Assembly (NCBI RefSeq): GCF_038725785.1
Contig: NZ_CP109796.1
Coordinates: forward strand, 5,332,001 to 5,396,000
DNA length: 64,000 nucleotides
Direction of reading: 5' to 3'
Source: Termitidicoccus mucosus
GTDB lineage: Bacteria > Verrucomicrobiota > Verrucomicrobiia > Opitutales > Opitutaceae
Part shown: one piece after another, positions 26,301 through 36,446 of the stretch
How positions within the stretch are numbered: position 1 is the stretch's first letter
Layout of the letters: every line of letters begins with the position of its first letter
Notes under the pieces: model-generated
The model's input: only the letters and a program-made list of their open reading frames with translations
What the model was told of the DNA's origin: nothing
The model's database searches: none
Program-made: the position numbers and the translations under genes

Positions 26301-29300
26301 CTGGGCGGGCAGGTGCTGCAAAGCGAAGGCTATCTCGAAAGCGGCGAGCCCGCGCCGATTGCCCTGATTCTGGACGAGCCGCTTTCGGTGGCGAAGGGCG
26401 CGCTGCTGCCGGGCGGCACCACCTTCACCGTCATGACGGGCGGCCAGATGGTGACGGCGACCATCCAGTTCACCGATACGGGCGCGGGCAACACGCTCTC
26501 CGCGCCCGTCGGGCCGGGCGGCTGGGATCTGAACGGCACCACTCTCAACATCTGGGTCGATCTCTACGACAGCGCGGGCAATCTCACCGCGACGAACCAG
26601 CAATATCGCGGCAATACCGGGACCAACAGAATCATTCCCGGGAACGCGGTGATCCGGCGCATTCAGTCGGGCGCATTGCAGAACGGTTACGTCATTCCGG
26701 ATTCGCTGACCGCGCTGCCGGTTCCGGCCTACGTGCTCGCGGCGGGCACGCCCGCGCCGGCCGACATCGTGCTTGCGGGCGGCGCGGTCATCGCGCCGGG
26801 AACCATTTTGGATCACCGCGTGGCCGTGCGCCCGCCGATGACGCTGGACGCTGCATTGTTTCAGAGCGGCTTCTCCAGTTATGAGATCGTCAGCCGGCAA
26901 AGCGTGGTGGCGGCGCCGGGCGCGGCGCTCGACGTGTTCATGCCGGTCTATCGCCTCGGCGCCGGCGCGCACGCGATCGCCACCGGCGCCGAGCCCTCCG
27001 AGGCGCTCGAAACGTGGACGCCGCCGCTCTATCAGGAAAATCCTCTGAGCCGCGCGCTGACGCAGCGCCGGGGCACGAGCCTCACGCTGCAAGCCGGCGA
27101 CGCGGGCACGACCGCCGGCAGCGCCGTATTGCTGCACGTGGCCGACAACGCGCGCATCAGCGTGGACCCCGGCCAGTCCCTGACGCTGCTGAGCGGCGGT
27201 CAGTTGACGGTGGATGGGCGTCTGCAAGCCCATGGCGGGCTCATCGAGATGCGCCGCGCCGTAGGTGCGGGCGCGCCGCCGCCCGGCAGCTCGGTCTGGA
27301 TTGGAGAGCGCGCCGTGCTCGACGTGTCCGGCGTCGCCGCAACCGCACTCGATGCGCGCGGCCTGCGTTATGGCCGCGTGGACGCGGGCGGCAGCATCCT
27401 GATCGGCGGCCGGGTCAGCCCGGACGAAGGCACCGCCGACGGCGGCAGCATGTTTGTCGTGGTGCGCGAGGGCGCTCTGCTCGAAGCCTCGGGCGCGCGC
27501 GCGGTGCTGGACGTGCCCGGCAGGGGCGCGGTGGAGGTTGCGAGCGCCGGCGGCGAGATCGTGCTCTCCGGCAACAACGGCTTTTATATCGACGGCACGC
27601 TGCGCGCGGCCTCCGGCGGCGCGGGCGCGGCGGGCGGCGCGCTGACGGTGTGGGTCGCCAACAGCACCATCGTCCAGACCTCCGCGCCCGAGCGCACGCG
27701 CCGGCTCCGCGAACTGGTGTTCGCCCAGGAGCAGGGGCCGGGCGAACTGGCACCCGGAGCCACCGCCGCCGAGGTCGCCGACCTGCTGGAATACGGCCAT
27801 GCCCGCCTTGGCGCGGACACGGTCGAGGCCGGCGGCTTCGACACGCTGACCCTGGCCAGCGGCGGCATGATCGTGTTCGACGGCAGCGTGAACCTGTCCA
27901 TGGGCCTGGCGCTCAATCTCTATGCGGGCTCGCTCGGCTGGACCGACGCGGCGGCCGAAGACAGCCAGGTGCATCTGTCGGCGCCCTACATGCGGTTGAT
28001 GGGGTCGTCTCAAGCCAGCAGCGACGCGACCACATTCTATGCGGGCATCAATTACACCTCGTCGCGCGTGGCGGCGTCCTCGCGGCCGCTCATGGGCGGT
28101 CTGACGCTGGAAGCCGGGCTCCTGTTCGACGTGCGCGGCGGCACCGAAATCGACACGGTGAACCGTGTGCTCGGCATCGGCGGGGGGCAGATCACGATCC
28201 CCGGCCTTACCGCCGAGACCGACCGGACCTATGACCGGCGCGGTTTCGACCAGGTTGCGCTCATCAGCGGCGGGGACATGCGTTTCGGCTCCGGCCGGGT
28301 GAACATCGCCGGCGACGTGACGCTGGCGGCGGCGCAGCTCTATCCCAACACCAACGCCAATGCGTCGCTCTATGCCGGCTGGGTCGGTGGCGGCGGCAGC
28401 CCCGGCACGGCATTCGATCCCGCGCGTGTGCTGACGATCGCGCGCACCACGGACGACATTCCCGCCGCCATGCCCTATTCGGTGTTCGGCCGCCTGGCCC
28501 TGAGCGGGCCCACGATCGATCAGGGCGGCGTCATCCGCGCGCCGCTGGGGATGATCCAATTGGGCGCCGGGACAGGCAATCAATCGACGACTAATCTGAA
28601 CCTGCTCCCCGGCAGCCTGACCTCGGTCAGCGCCGCAGGGCTGGCCATACCTTATGGCGGCACCACGGACGGCGTGAGCTGGGATTTCCCCGGCACGGCC
28701 AGCCGGTTCAACCAGGACGGCCTGCTCGGCGCGGGCCGGTTCACGACCGGCGGCGTTTTGCTGGGCGGGCAGTTCGTGAATATCGAGGACGGCGCGGTGA
28801 TCGACCTCACCGGAGGCGGCGCGGTCAACGGCGCTGGCTTCGTCTCCGGTCGCGGCGGCTCCACCGATGCACGCTACAATCCGCTGGTGCAGATCGGGAG
28901 CGGCGGTGTCAAATTCCCGGGCCTCGGTTCGAACCCGATCTACGCCATCGTGCCCGGCGCGCAGCCCGTCGCCGCGCCGCTTGGGGAAGCCGGCGCGGCG
29001 GATCCGGCGTTGGGCCGGCAGATCACCATTCCCGCCGGCGTGCCCGGCCTGCCGGCGGGCGTGTATACGCTGCTGCCTTCCACCTATGCGCTGCTGCCCG
29101 GCGCATTCCGCGTGGAGATCAACGGCCCGGCCACGGCCAACGGCACCGTGCCAAGGCCCGTGGCCATGGGCGACGGTTCCTGGGCGGTGAGCGGCGCGCT
29201 GTCGATCGCCGGCACTGCCTTCGCCGACAGTCTGGCCAGCATGGTGTTTCTCACGCCGGCCAGCGTGCTGCGCACCTACTCGCAATACAACGAGACCTCC

Positions 29301-32300
29301 TACACCGAGTTCGCGTACATCGACGCCGAACGCCTGGGCGTTCCGCGCGCGCAGATCGAGGCCGACGCCAAGACCCTGATGCTGCGTTTCAACGATCGCA
29401 ACGCGACGTATTCGGGCCTCAGTCTGCATTTCGACGGCGAGGTGCGCGGCGAGGCCGCCGAGGGCGGCTTCGGCAGCACGCTCTCCGTGGTGGGCACCGG
29501 CGCGAGCAACAGGATCGAAATCCTGGGCGACGATGCGGAGCTGTCGGCCTTCGCCGATTTCGGCGTCTCGGTGCGGGCGTCGGACCTGAGCAAGATCGAC
29601 GTCAACCGCCTGGTTATCGGCGACCTGCCGGCCATCCGCTATGGGCAGGGCGGCAATCTCGTGCGCTTCAACGACAATATCGGCCGTGTGATCTCCGTGG
29701 CCACCGCCGCCGGTATCGCGGTGCGGGACGGGGCGGTGCTCAGCGCGCCGGAAGTGATCTTGTTCGCAAACGGCAATTCGGACGCCAGGAACGTCATCAC
29801 GATCGAGGATGGCGCCGTCATCACCACGCTGGGCCGGGGCCCGGCGGCCTATGGCTCGGATGACGGCTTCTTCTATCAGGTCGGCAGCGGCAGCATCGTC
29901 GCGCTCTCCAACGGCCGCCAGCAATGGCTGCCCGTCACCCCGACCACGAGCCTGGTCAGCGCGATTCCCATTCGGATCGGGGCGGCGGCGCTCTATTCGG
30001 AAGGCAGCATCGCCTTCGCAACCGACAAGACGTTCGAACTCGGCGAAGCGGCGCGCTACGGCACGCGCCATCTGAGCCTCGCCGTGGGCGCCTTCAATGT
30101 AGGAACCAGCGAGGCTCTGGCGGAGGCCGAAGCGCGCGGCGCGCTGACGCCGGGCGCGGTGCTGAACCAGCAGGCGATGGACCGCCTGCTGCGCGGCGAC
30201 AGCTCGACCGGCGCACCGGCGCTGCAGACGCTGGAGCTGATCGCCAGCCGCTCGGTCAATTTCTTCGGCACGACGACCCTTTCGACGCTGGATGCCGAGG
30301 GCAATTCGATCCTCGACAATCTGATGCTGACCACGCCGGCCATTTACGGCTATGGCAACGCTGCGGACGTGGCCCGCATCGAGACGGGCCATCTGATCTG
30401 GAACGGCTCGGGCGACGCGCCCGGCGCGGTGGTCGCCGATGGCGCCGGCACGGGATCGGGCGCGTTCGAAATCAGCGCCGAGCGCATCAGCTTCGGCTAT
30501 GGCGCTTTCGGCCGTCCCGACGGCGTGAGTTCGCTCGACCGGCTGGCGCTGGGCTTCGCCGACGTGACGCTGTCCGCGAGCGACCGCATCACCGCCAACA
30601 ATCTCGGCGCGCTGAGCGTTTATCAGAGCCGCGGCGCCTACACGCCGGGCGAGGGCTACGCTTATGCGGGCGGCAATCTCCACCTTGTCGCGCCGCTGCT
30701 GACTGGCGAGGCTGGTTCGGTCAACCGCATCACGGCCGGCGGCGCCATCAGCGTGTCCGCGCCGGCTGGCGGCGCGGCCGATCCGTCCGCCGTCTCCGCG
30801 CTCGGCGCCGAGTTGTCGCTCACCGCCGGGCAGGGCCTCAGCTTCGACACCGCGACCGCGCTGCCGAGCGGCAAGCTCAGCCTGATCGCCGGCGGCGACG
30901 TGATGCTGGGCGGGCACGCGAACATCGATCTTTCCGGCCGCGCCGTGACGTTCTTCGACGATGACGACGCCACCCGCTACAGTTGGGGCGGCGACGTCAC
31001 GCTGGAGAGCAGGGCGGGCAACATCACCCAAGCCGCCGGCTCGATCATCGACCTCTCGGCCGAGCACAATCGCGCCGGCCGGCTGACCGCCGTCGCGCTC
31101 GGCACGGGCGCGGGCGTGGTCGATTTGCAGGGCCGCATCCTCGCCAGCGCCAGCGGTGTCTCTAATGTGGGCGGCACTGAACTGCCTTATCTCGCTGGCG
31201 GAGTCATCGTGCGCGCGCAATCGCTGGGCGGGAGCGATCTCGGCGCCGCGTTCGCCGCGCTGAACGCGCGCCTCAACGAAGGCGAGGTGTTCGGCCTGCG
31301 CAGCTTCCAGCTCAAGCAGGGCGACCTCACTGTCGGCGACGGGGTGCGGGCCAGCCAGATCGACATTTCGCTCGACGGCGGCCACCTGACCGTGGCCGGC
31401 ACGGTGGATGCAAGCGGAGAACGGGTCGGCAGCATCCGCCTCGCGGGCAAGCAAGGACTCACCATCGGAGGCAATGCCGTTCTTGATGCCCATGGCACGC
31501 TGTTGCGTCTCGACAGTTACGGCAAAATCATCGACGCGCCCAACCGCGCCATCGTGGAGCTGAACTCGGGCGACGGCCTGCTGACATTGGCCGCGGGTGC
31601 GCACATGGATCTGCGCCATGGCACGAACGACGCCCGTGTGCAGTCCGATCCGTCGCTGCATGACGGGCGCCCGCGCGGCACGGTGGAACTCTACGCGCCG
31701 CGTCTCAGCGACGGCGATGTGGCCATCGATGCAAGCGGTGCGCTGGCCATCGAAGGCGCCCGCTCTATCGCACTCAACGCCGTGCGGCGCTATGATGATG
31801 CGCCGTTCGGAACCGATCCGGCCGCGAGCGGCCGGCCCTACCAAGTGGTCGATCAGGACTATCTCGACACCCTTCACGCGGACAGCACGGCGTTCATCAC
31901 CAATGCGCTGAACAACACCAATCTCCTGAACACCAAGCTCGCGGGCCTGAACAACGCGACTTGGCGCGACGCCTTCCATCTGCGGCCCGCCGTGGAGATC
32001 GTCAGCGCCACTCCCGATGGTGACATCGTGGTCAGCGGCGATCTCGATCTCTCCGGCCACCGCTACGCGAGCCTCAATCCGCATACGCAGCAAACCGGCG
32101 TCTACGGTTCGGGAGAAGCCGGCGCGCTGGCGATCCGCGCCGGCGGTGACCTCGACATTTATGGCAGCATCAATGACGGCTTCGCGCCGCCGCCCAATAC
32201 GGTTGACGACAATGGTTGGGTGCTGACGCCGGGCGTCCAGGCCTATGCCGCCGACGTGATCGTGCCGAACGCGGGCGTGGTGCTGGCCGAGGGCACGCGC

Positions 32301-35300
32301 TTCCCGCCGGGCCGGGTGCTGAATTACGATCTGCCGATCCAGGCGGTGCAATTGGTGGCCGGCACAGTGCTTCCGGTCGAGGGCGTGCTGACGGCGGCGT
32401 TGACGATGCCGGCGAACACGCAGCTCTACGCCGCGGTGCGCGATGCCGGCGGCAACGTGCTCTATCCGGCCGGCACGGTGCTGCAAGCGCAGGTGATCTT
32501 GCCGGCGGGCAGCCGGCTCGGCGCGGGCACGCAGCTGCCGGCGGCGACCTCGCTCGCCGCCATGGTTTGGCCCAGGGGCGTGCCGCTGCCCAGGCGCCAG
32601 GGCGCGGTCGCCTCGAGTCTCAATGACGGCGTGTTCCTCGCCGGGAGCCTGTCGCTGCCGAGGGGCGCGCTGATCCCCGGCATGACGGAAGTCGTGCTGC
32701 CCCCGGGCGTGCTGTCGACGCCGCTGCGTCCCGTGACCGACGGGCGCATGGGCCGCAATTGGGCGGTGGCGGCCATGCTACCGGAGGGCTCGCTCTCTTG
32801 GGATATGCGGTTCGTGGCCGGCGCCGACACCGGAGCGGCCGATCAGCGCCTGACGCGACCGGAGTCCGTGGACGGTCTCACGCTCGCCGACACCCATTTC
32901 AGCGTCTATCAGAGCAGTCCGATGGCCGCCGCCTATCAGGTGGCACAGAATTTCAGCGTGCTGCGCACCGGAATCGGTGATCTCGATCTCATAGCGGGCG
33001 GCGATCTCGACATCCGGTCGCTCTATGGCGTCTATACGGCAGGCGCCTCCACCGCTTCGCGCGCCGGCGCCGAGGAGGCGGATTTCAACCAGCCTCTGGC
33101 CAACGGAACCGGCGCCAGCACCTACGCCGCATGGTATCCCGATGGCGGCGGCAATCTCCTGCTGCGCGCCGGCGGCGATCTCACCGGCGACGTGCTGGCG
33201 ACCTACAGCACGGCGGCCAGCGCGGTGCATGACACCCGCCCGCAACGCAGCACCGCCGATCTCGGCAATTGGCTGTGGCGCCAGGGCAGCGGCGACACCG
33301 CCGGCGTCGAGCCCATCCCCACGAGCTGGTGGATCAATTTCGGCACGTATGTGCCGGGCGGGACCGCCAACAACTCGACCAGGGTGCCCGTCGCGGCCGA
33401 CCGCAACGCCATCACGGCGAAACAGGAACTGGTCGGCTTTGTCGGCATCGGGACGCTGGGCGGCGGCAATCTGACTGTCGATGTGGGCGGCGATGCCGGC
33501 ATGCTGACGCGCGTCGGCAATTACAACGGCTTGTCGACGCCCCGGCCGCGCAGCCAGGGCCTTATCCTGACGGTGGCCGGCACGGGACGGGTTCTCTCCA
33601 ATGGCGAGATCGTGCTCACCGGCGGCGGCGATCTCGACCTGCGCATCGGCGGCGTGCTGAACGCCGATCTGGTCGCGCGCTCGAGCCCGGTCCCCAACGC
33701 TACGCCGCAGAACGCAGGAGATTATTACGCCCAGAACCTCAACCTGACCGGCGTGCTGACCAATCTGCGCGGCGCGCTCGATGTGTGGACCGGTGCCTCG
33801 GGCGGGATTGCGTTCAATTATCCGCTGGCCACCGATCTCCGCGACGTGCGTCCTTTCGATCCCTATACGGCGACGCGCAGCACCGCCAGCGGCGGGCCGG
33901 TGCTGATGCTGGGCGATGCGGCCATGACGCTGAACACACGCGGCGATCTGGTGGTCGGCGGCGCCGGCGATCCCGGCCGCGTGGCCTTGCCTTACACTCC
34001 GGTTTACCGGGATGCCGGCGGCTCGGTTTACAAGACCGGCGGCTATGGCTGGTTCTCGCTGTGGACCGGGAACACCGCGATCGACCTGTTCTCCGCGGGC
34101 GGCGATCTGTCGCCCAGCCAGCAATTGATCGATTTCACCGGAAGCAGCATGGGGAGGGGCAGGAATTTCTCGCCCACCGACGGGCGTTATGTCTGGCCGG
34201 CGCAATTGAGCCTGACGGCCGCCGATGGCAGCGTCTTCCTCGGCCGATCGGTGCTGGGCAGCACCACGGTCGATCCCAACATCTTCGACCCGACCCGGTA
34301 TTCCCTGCTGCTGGCGCCTTCGGACACGGGCAGGCTGGCGATTCTCGCCGGGGACTCGATCTACGCCAGCGGCTATGTCGTCAGCCGGTCCGGCGCCAGC
34401 CCGGATGTGATCCCGACGCCCTTCAATCCGGCCTTCGCGGTGTTCAACGGCACGGCCTTGTCGGGCATCTACAATCTCGATGCGCAGGCGGTGCGTCCAA
34501 GCACCAACCTGTTTCCGATTTACGCCTTCGGTCCCGGAACCGCGCGCGACATCGGCCCGCAACTGTCGCCCGCGCGCCTCTATGCCCGGGATGGCGACAT
34601 CGTCGGTCTGGGCAGCGGCGAGATCATCACCTTCACGAGCTTGGGCCGCCAGGGGCTCACTTGGTATGAAGGAGATGGAGCGGTCTGGATGCGGGCGGGG
34701 CGCGACATCGTGCGCTCCGGCATGCTGCTCGGCGAGCGGATGTTCCTGGGCGACCTCATGTCGACGCCTGTGCGCAGCGACTCCAGCGGCGGCACGAGCA
34801 CCGGCAATCTGTTTGTCCACGCCGACCCCACCGACGTCTCCATCGTCGAGGCGGGACGCGACATCCTCTTCAGCAATTTCAGCGTGGCCGGTCCCGGCAC
34901 GCTCGAAATCAGCGCCGGGCGGAATATCCTGATGAGCGGTCAGGCCACGATCGGCACAGGCGGCGCGCTCGCTTACGGCGAAGCCGCCGTGCGCAGCCTT
35001 GGCGCAATCGTGCCGGGCGACAACCGCCCCGGCGCCGGCATCCTGGTGCAGGCCGGCGTCGGCGCGGCCGGTCCGGACTATGCGGGCCTTCTGCCCTATC
35101 TTGATCCGGCGAATCTCGCCGTGTCGGGCACGCCGCTCGCCGACCAACCGGGCAAGGTGGCGAAAACCTATGAGGACAAACTGGGCGCGTGGCTCGAAGA
35201 GCGCTACGGTTACGAAGCGGCGAGCGACGAGGAAGCCCTTGCCTACTTCGATGCGCTGGCGCCGGAGCAGCAGCGGATTTTCCTGCGGCAGGTCTATTAT

Positions 35301-36272
35301 GCCGAAGTGCGCGAAGGCGGTCGCGAATACAATGATCCTGAAAGCAGCCGCTTCGGCTCCTATCTGCGCGGCCGCGCGGCCATCGCCGCGTTGTTCCCGG
35401 ACGAGGACGCCGACGGCGCCGGGATCGTCCGCACCGGCGACATCATCATGTTCGGAGGTTCCGGCGTGCACACTGATTTCGGCGGCGACATCCAGTTCCT
35501 GGCACCGGGCGGCCAGATCCTCGTCGGCGTCGAGGGGACAGTGCCACCCTCCACGGCAGGCGTGATCACGCAAGGCTCCGGCGATATCCAGATGTATTCG
35601 AAAGGCTCGATCCTGCTCGGTCTCTCGCGCATCATGACGACCTTCGGCGGCGACATCCTCGGCTGGTCGGCGGAGGGCGACATCAACGCCGGCCGCGGCG
35701 CCAAGACCACGATCGTCTTTACGCCGCCCAAGCGGGTTTACGACAACTACGGCAACGTGACCCTTTCGCCAACCGTGCCGTCCTCGGGTGCGGGTATCGC
35801 GACGCTGAATCCCATCGCCGAAGTGCCGCCGGGCGATGTGGACCTGATCGCGCCGCTGGGCACGATCGACGCGGGCGAGGCGGGCATCCGGGTTTCCGGC
35901 AACCTCAACCTCGCCGCGCTCCAAGTGCTCAACGCCGCGAACATCGAGGTGCAGGGAACGGCCACGGGCATTCCCGTGGTGGCAGTTCCCAACGTCGGGG
36001 CCATCACCACGGCCGCGAACGCTTCGGGCGCGGTCGCGGCCTCGGCGATGGAGGCCGCCTCGCGGTCCGACCAGCCGGTGTCAGCGCAATCCCTGCCGAC
36101 GTTGTTCAAGGTCGAAACCATCGGCTACGGTCCGATGGAACTCCCGCCGCCGGAGGACGACGGCGACAAGCGCGCGTCCCGGGCCTCCGGTGAATCGCAA
36201 CGGGGGCCGGTGGCATCGGAGAACCCCGCCGCATCGAGCGTTCCTTTCGCAGCGATTCTTCCGCCCCGGTAG
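23355..36272 (+). CDS. Giant TpsA exoprotein, filamentous-haemagglutinin family
   Basis: This 4305-aa protein carries an N-terminal export segment (about 1-45; VRAGVSLLLCLQMSSVFTLTV) and a low-complexity spacer. The TPS domain (about 125-270) has the expected blocks WDSFNVGRETDLVFDQQ, ALNRVTDAQASPSQILGSI and GQVYILNRNGIIFGG. Thousands of residues of beta-helix repeats follow. Near the end (about 3850-4200; IQMYSKGSILLGLSRIMTTF, VDLIAPLGTIDAGEAGI) the sequence fits the DUF3739 type of FHA-like proteins. The product is probably a surface or released adhesin exported by TpsB (13812). Tyr codons are mainly TAC in about the first 2 kb but mainly TAT across about 26-35 kb, hinting at a mosaic origin. 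The frame is unbroken for 12.9 kb. No toxin domain was recognised at the C-terminus. Confidence 0.92.
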   Translation: MFLTDPNRVHPVIRAVRAGVSLLLCLQMSSVFTLTVEARSFVSGATPSSGGAASGGSDASAPSSSSAAALAQQMQSQRQSLARSVQVLHAMQQAQAAARAAAKQVTTNVPNGLGAGGLQVAAGADLDPSLWQGATRPVESSGEGGRLVVKIDQETQKAILTWDSFNVGRETDLVFDQQGNRDWVALNRVTDAQASPSQILGSIKADGQVYILNRNGIIFGGASQVNVGNLVAAAANMSNEQFLDRGIYSQQSGNNYTPSFTDAGGAVTVETGAQITTHAPRSATEGGGFVMLLGTDVTNEGTITTPKGQAALSAGDDFVVRRGYGTEENQSSTTRGNEVRGLIDAGSTSGAVTNAGLIEAGEGDITLAGRAIRQDGVLLATTSVNQRGSIHLLNSASDGQGSVTLGAGSLTLILPDLESEATALDSQRDALIAGSEASRANTITGGFDDRSTLAERLDQSRVEIVTGGDVLFEGGSLTMAQGGQVAVQANNGRITVEDGATIDVSGLRGVALDMESHSIKVNMQGNELRDSPLNREEDYLKSQNVWLDVRDLIYVPAGTGGYESDRWYTAGGLLEVGGWLANTAHTIGEWAAIGGTITLAASEVVAQRGAVFDISGGSLDYAAGSTTVTRLLGIDGKLYDIGNAPANMIFVGLGNGHIEKSDKWGVTKVYSSPLTSKAHVTRQEEGYTVGRDAGSLILSAPTVIMEADLRADVVNGSRQTSARAAGITDGYKVGQHTVARAGSLVLGRYGFLAAAANLPFDIDVRIGDIADVSAGLAAGDALPAGRAGTAWFDAAWLNGVGLGGLSLETGGVISFESALTLADGGSVTLVAPTIDINADVTARGGSFSTINYYEKGSVGVLLLQDGAARVALGEGVTLDLRGHWSNLLLDPADGSKLGYLNGGRVSLSSSHDVTLGEGSVIDVSSGGAVLADGSTRGGRGGDIMLEAGRSGNAGEVRIGGEVRGQGVAGGGALILRTHAPIALGGQVLQSEGYLESGEPAPIALILDEPLSVAKGALLPGGTTFTVMTGGQMVTATIQFTDTGAGNTLSAPVGPGGWDLNGTTLNIWVDLYDSAGNLTATNQQYRGNTGTNRIIPGNAVIRRIQSGALQNGYVIPDSLTALPVPAYVLAAGTPAPADIVLAGGAVIAPGTILDHRVAVRPPMTLDAALFQSGFSSYEIVSRQSVVAAPGAALDVFMPVYRLGAGAHAIATGAEPSEALETWTPPLYQENPLSRALTQRRGTSLTLQAGDAGTTAGSAVLLHVADNARISVDPGQSLTLLSGGQLTVDGRLQAHGGLIEMRRAVGAGAPPPGSSVWIGERAVLDVSGVAATALDARGLRYGRVDAGGSILIGGRVSPDEGTADGGSMFVVVREGALLEASGARAVLDVPGRGAVEVASAGGEIVLSGNNGFYIDGTLRAASGGAGAAGGALTVWVANSTIVQTSAPERTRRLRELVFAQEQGPGELAPGATAAEVADLLEYGHARLGADTVEAGGFDTLTLASGGMIVFDGSVNLSMGLALNLYAGSLGWTDAAAEDSQVHLSAPYMRLMGSSQASSDATTFYAGINYTSSRVAASSRPLMGGLTLEAGLLFDVRGGTEIDTVNRVLGIGGGQITIPGLTAETDRTYDRRGFDQVALISGGDMRFGSGRVNIAGDVTLAAAQLYPNTNANASLYAGWVGGGGSPGTAFDPARVLTIARTTDDIPAAMPYSVFGRLALSGPTIDQGGVIRAPLGMIQLGAGTGNQSTTNLNLLPGSLTSVSAAGLAIPYGGTTDGVSWDFPGTASRFNQDGLLGAGRFTTGGVLLGGQFVNIEDGAVIDLTGGGAVNGAGFVSGRGGSTDARYNPLVQIGSGGVKFPGLGSNPIYAIVPGAQPVAAPLGEAGAADPALGRQITIPAGVPGLPAGVYTLLPSTYALLPGAFRVEINGPATANGTVPRPVAMGDGSWAVSGALSIAGTAFADSLASMVFLTPASVLRTYSQYNETSYTEFAYIDAERLGVPRAQIEADAKTLMLRFNDRNATYSGLSLHFDGEVRGEAAEGGFGSTLSVVGTGASNRIEILGDDAELSAFADFGVSVRASDLSKIDVNRLVIGDLPAIRYGQGGNLVRFNDNIGRVISVATAAGIAVRDGAVLSAPEVILFANGNSDARNVITIEDGAVITTLGRGPAAYGSDDGFFYQVGSGSIVALSNGRQQWLPVTPTTSLVSAIPIRIGAAALYSEGSIAFATDKTFELGEAARYGTRHLSLAVGAFNVGTSEALAEAEARGALTPGAVLNQQAMDRLLRGDSSTGAPALQTLELIASRSVNFFGTTTLSTLDAEGNSILDNLMLTTPAIYGYGNAADVARIETGHLIWNGSGDAPGAVVADGAGTGSGAFEISAERISFGYGAFGRPDGVSSLDRLALGFADVTLSASDRITANNLGALSVYQSRGAYTPGEGYAYAGGNLHLVAPLLTGEAGSVNRITAGGAISVSAPAGGAADPSAVSALGAELSLTAGQGLSFDTATALPSGKLSLIAGGDVMLGGHANIDLSGRAVTFFDDDDATRYSWGGDVTLESRAGNITQAAGSIIDLSAEHNRAGRLTAVALGTGAGVVDLQGRILASASGVSNVGGTELPYLAGGVIVRAQSLGGSDLGAAFAALNARLNEGEVFGLRSFQLKQGDLTVGDGVRASQIDISLDGGHLTVAGTVDASGERVGSIRLAGKQGLTIGGNAVLDAHGTLLRLDSYGKIIDAPNRAIVELNSGDGLLTLAAGAHMDLRHGTNDARVQSDPSLHDGRPRGTVELYAPRLSDGDVAIDASGALAIEGARSIALNAVRRYDDAPFGTDPAASGRPYQVVDQDYLDTLHADSTAFITNALNNTNLLNTKLAGLNNATWRDAFHLRPAVEIVSATPDGDIVVSGDLDLSGHRYASLNPHTQQTGVYGSGEAGALAIRAGGDLDIYGSINDGFAPPPNTVDDNGWVLTPGVQAYAADVIVPNAGVVLAEGTRFPPGRVLNYDLPIQAVQLVAGTVLPVEGVLTAALTMPANTQLYAAVRDAGGNVLYPAGTVLQAQVILPAGSRLGAGTQLPAATSLAAMVWPRGVPLPRRQGAVASSLNDGVFLAGSLSLPRGALIPGMTEVVLPPGVLSTPLRPVTDGRMGRNWAVAAMLPEGSLSWDMRFVAGADTGAADQRLTRPESVDGLTLADTHFSVYQSSPMAAAYQVAQNFSVLRTGIGDLDLIAGGDLDIRSLYGVYTAGASTASRAGAEEADFNQPLANGTGASTYAAWYPDGGGNLLLRAGGDLTGDVLATYSTAASAVHDTRPQRSTADLGNWLWRQGSGDTAGVEPIPTSWWINFGTYVPGGTANNSTRVPVAADRNAITAKQELVGFVGIGTLGGGNLTVDVGGDAGMLTRVGNYNGLSTPRPRSQGLILTVAGTGRVLSNGEIVLTGGGDLDLRIGGVLNADLVARSSPVPNATPQNAGDYYAQNLNLTGVLTNLRGALDVWTGASGGIAFNYPLATDLRDVRPFDPYTATRSTASGGPVLMLGDAAMTLNTRGDLVVGGAGDPGRVALPYTPVYRDAGGSVYKTGGYGWFSLWTGNTAIDLFSAGGDLSPSQQLIDFTGSSMGRGRNFSPTDGRYVWPAQLSLTAADGSVFLGRSVLGSTTVDPNIFDPTRYSLLLAPSDTGRLAILAGDSIYASGYVVSRSGASPDVIPTPFNPAFAVFNGTALSGIYNLDAQAVRPSTNLFPIYAFGPGTARDIGPQLSPARLYARDGDIVGLGSGEIITFTSLGRQGLTWYEGDGAVWMRAGRDIVRSGMLLGERMFLGDLMSTPVRSDSSGGTSTGNLFVHADPTDVSIVEAGRDILFSNFSVAGPGTLEISAGRNILMSGQATIGTGGALAYGEAAVRSLGAIVPGDNRPGAGILVQAGVGAAGPDYAGLLPYLDPANLAVSGTPLADQPGKVAKTYEDKLGAWLEERYGYEAASDEEALAYFDALAPEQQRIFLRQVYYAEVREGGREYNDPESSRFGSYLRGRAAIAALFPDEDADGAGIVRTGDIIMFGGSGVHTDFGGDIQFLAPGGQILVGVEGTVPPSTAGVITQGSGDIQMYSKGSILLGLSRIMTTFGGDILGWSAEGDINAGRGAKTTIVFTPPKRVYDNYGNVTLSPTVPSSGAGIATLNPIAEVPPGDVDLIAPLGTIDAGEAGIRVSGNLNLAALQVLNAANIEVQGTATGIPVVAVPNVGAITTAANASGAVAASAMEAASRSDQPVSAQSLPTLFKVETIGYGPMELPPPEDDGDKRASRASGESQRGPVASENPAASSVPFAAILPPR

Positions 36273-36446
36273 ATTCGCTTCGGGTGCAACCCAAAAGTGA
36301 TGTCATCCGCCGGGATCGTTCCTCTTTATTCTTTTGTCAGGTCTCTCGTTTCGATCGGAACTCACTGACCGATAGATAAATAAGGGAGTAGAAACGATAT
36401 TGCTTGCGAACTGGAATGGCTCTTTTGCGCCGCCTGGCCGGGTCGA

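Noticed and set aside
23706-32486. A very long open frame on the minus strand opposite tpsA (about 2,900 codons).
   Set aside because: It is a mirror of the GC-rich, codon-biased tpsA gene. The translation is Arg/Ala/Gly-rich with no domain or signal peptide, while the plus-strand product has clear TPS blocks.
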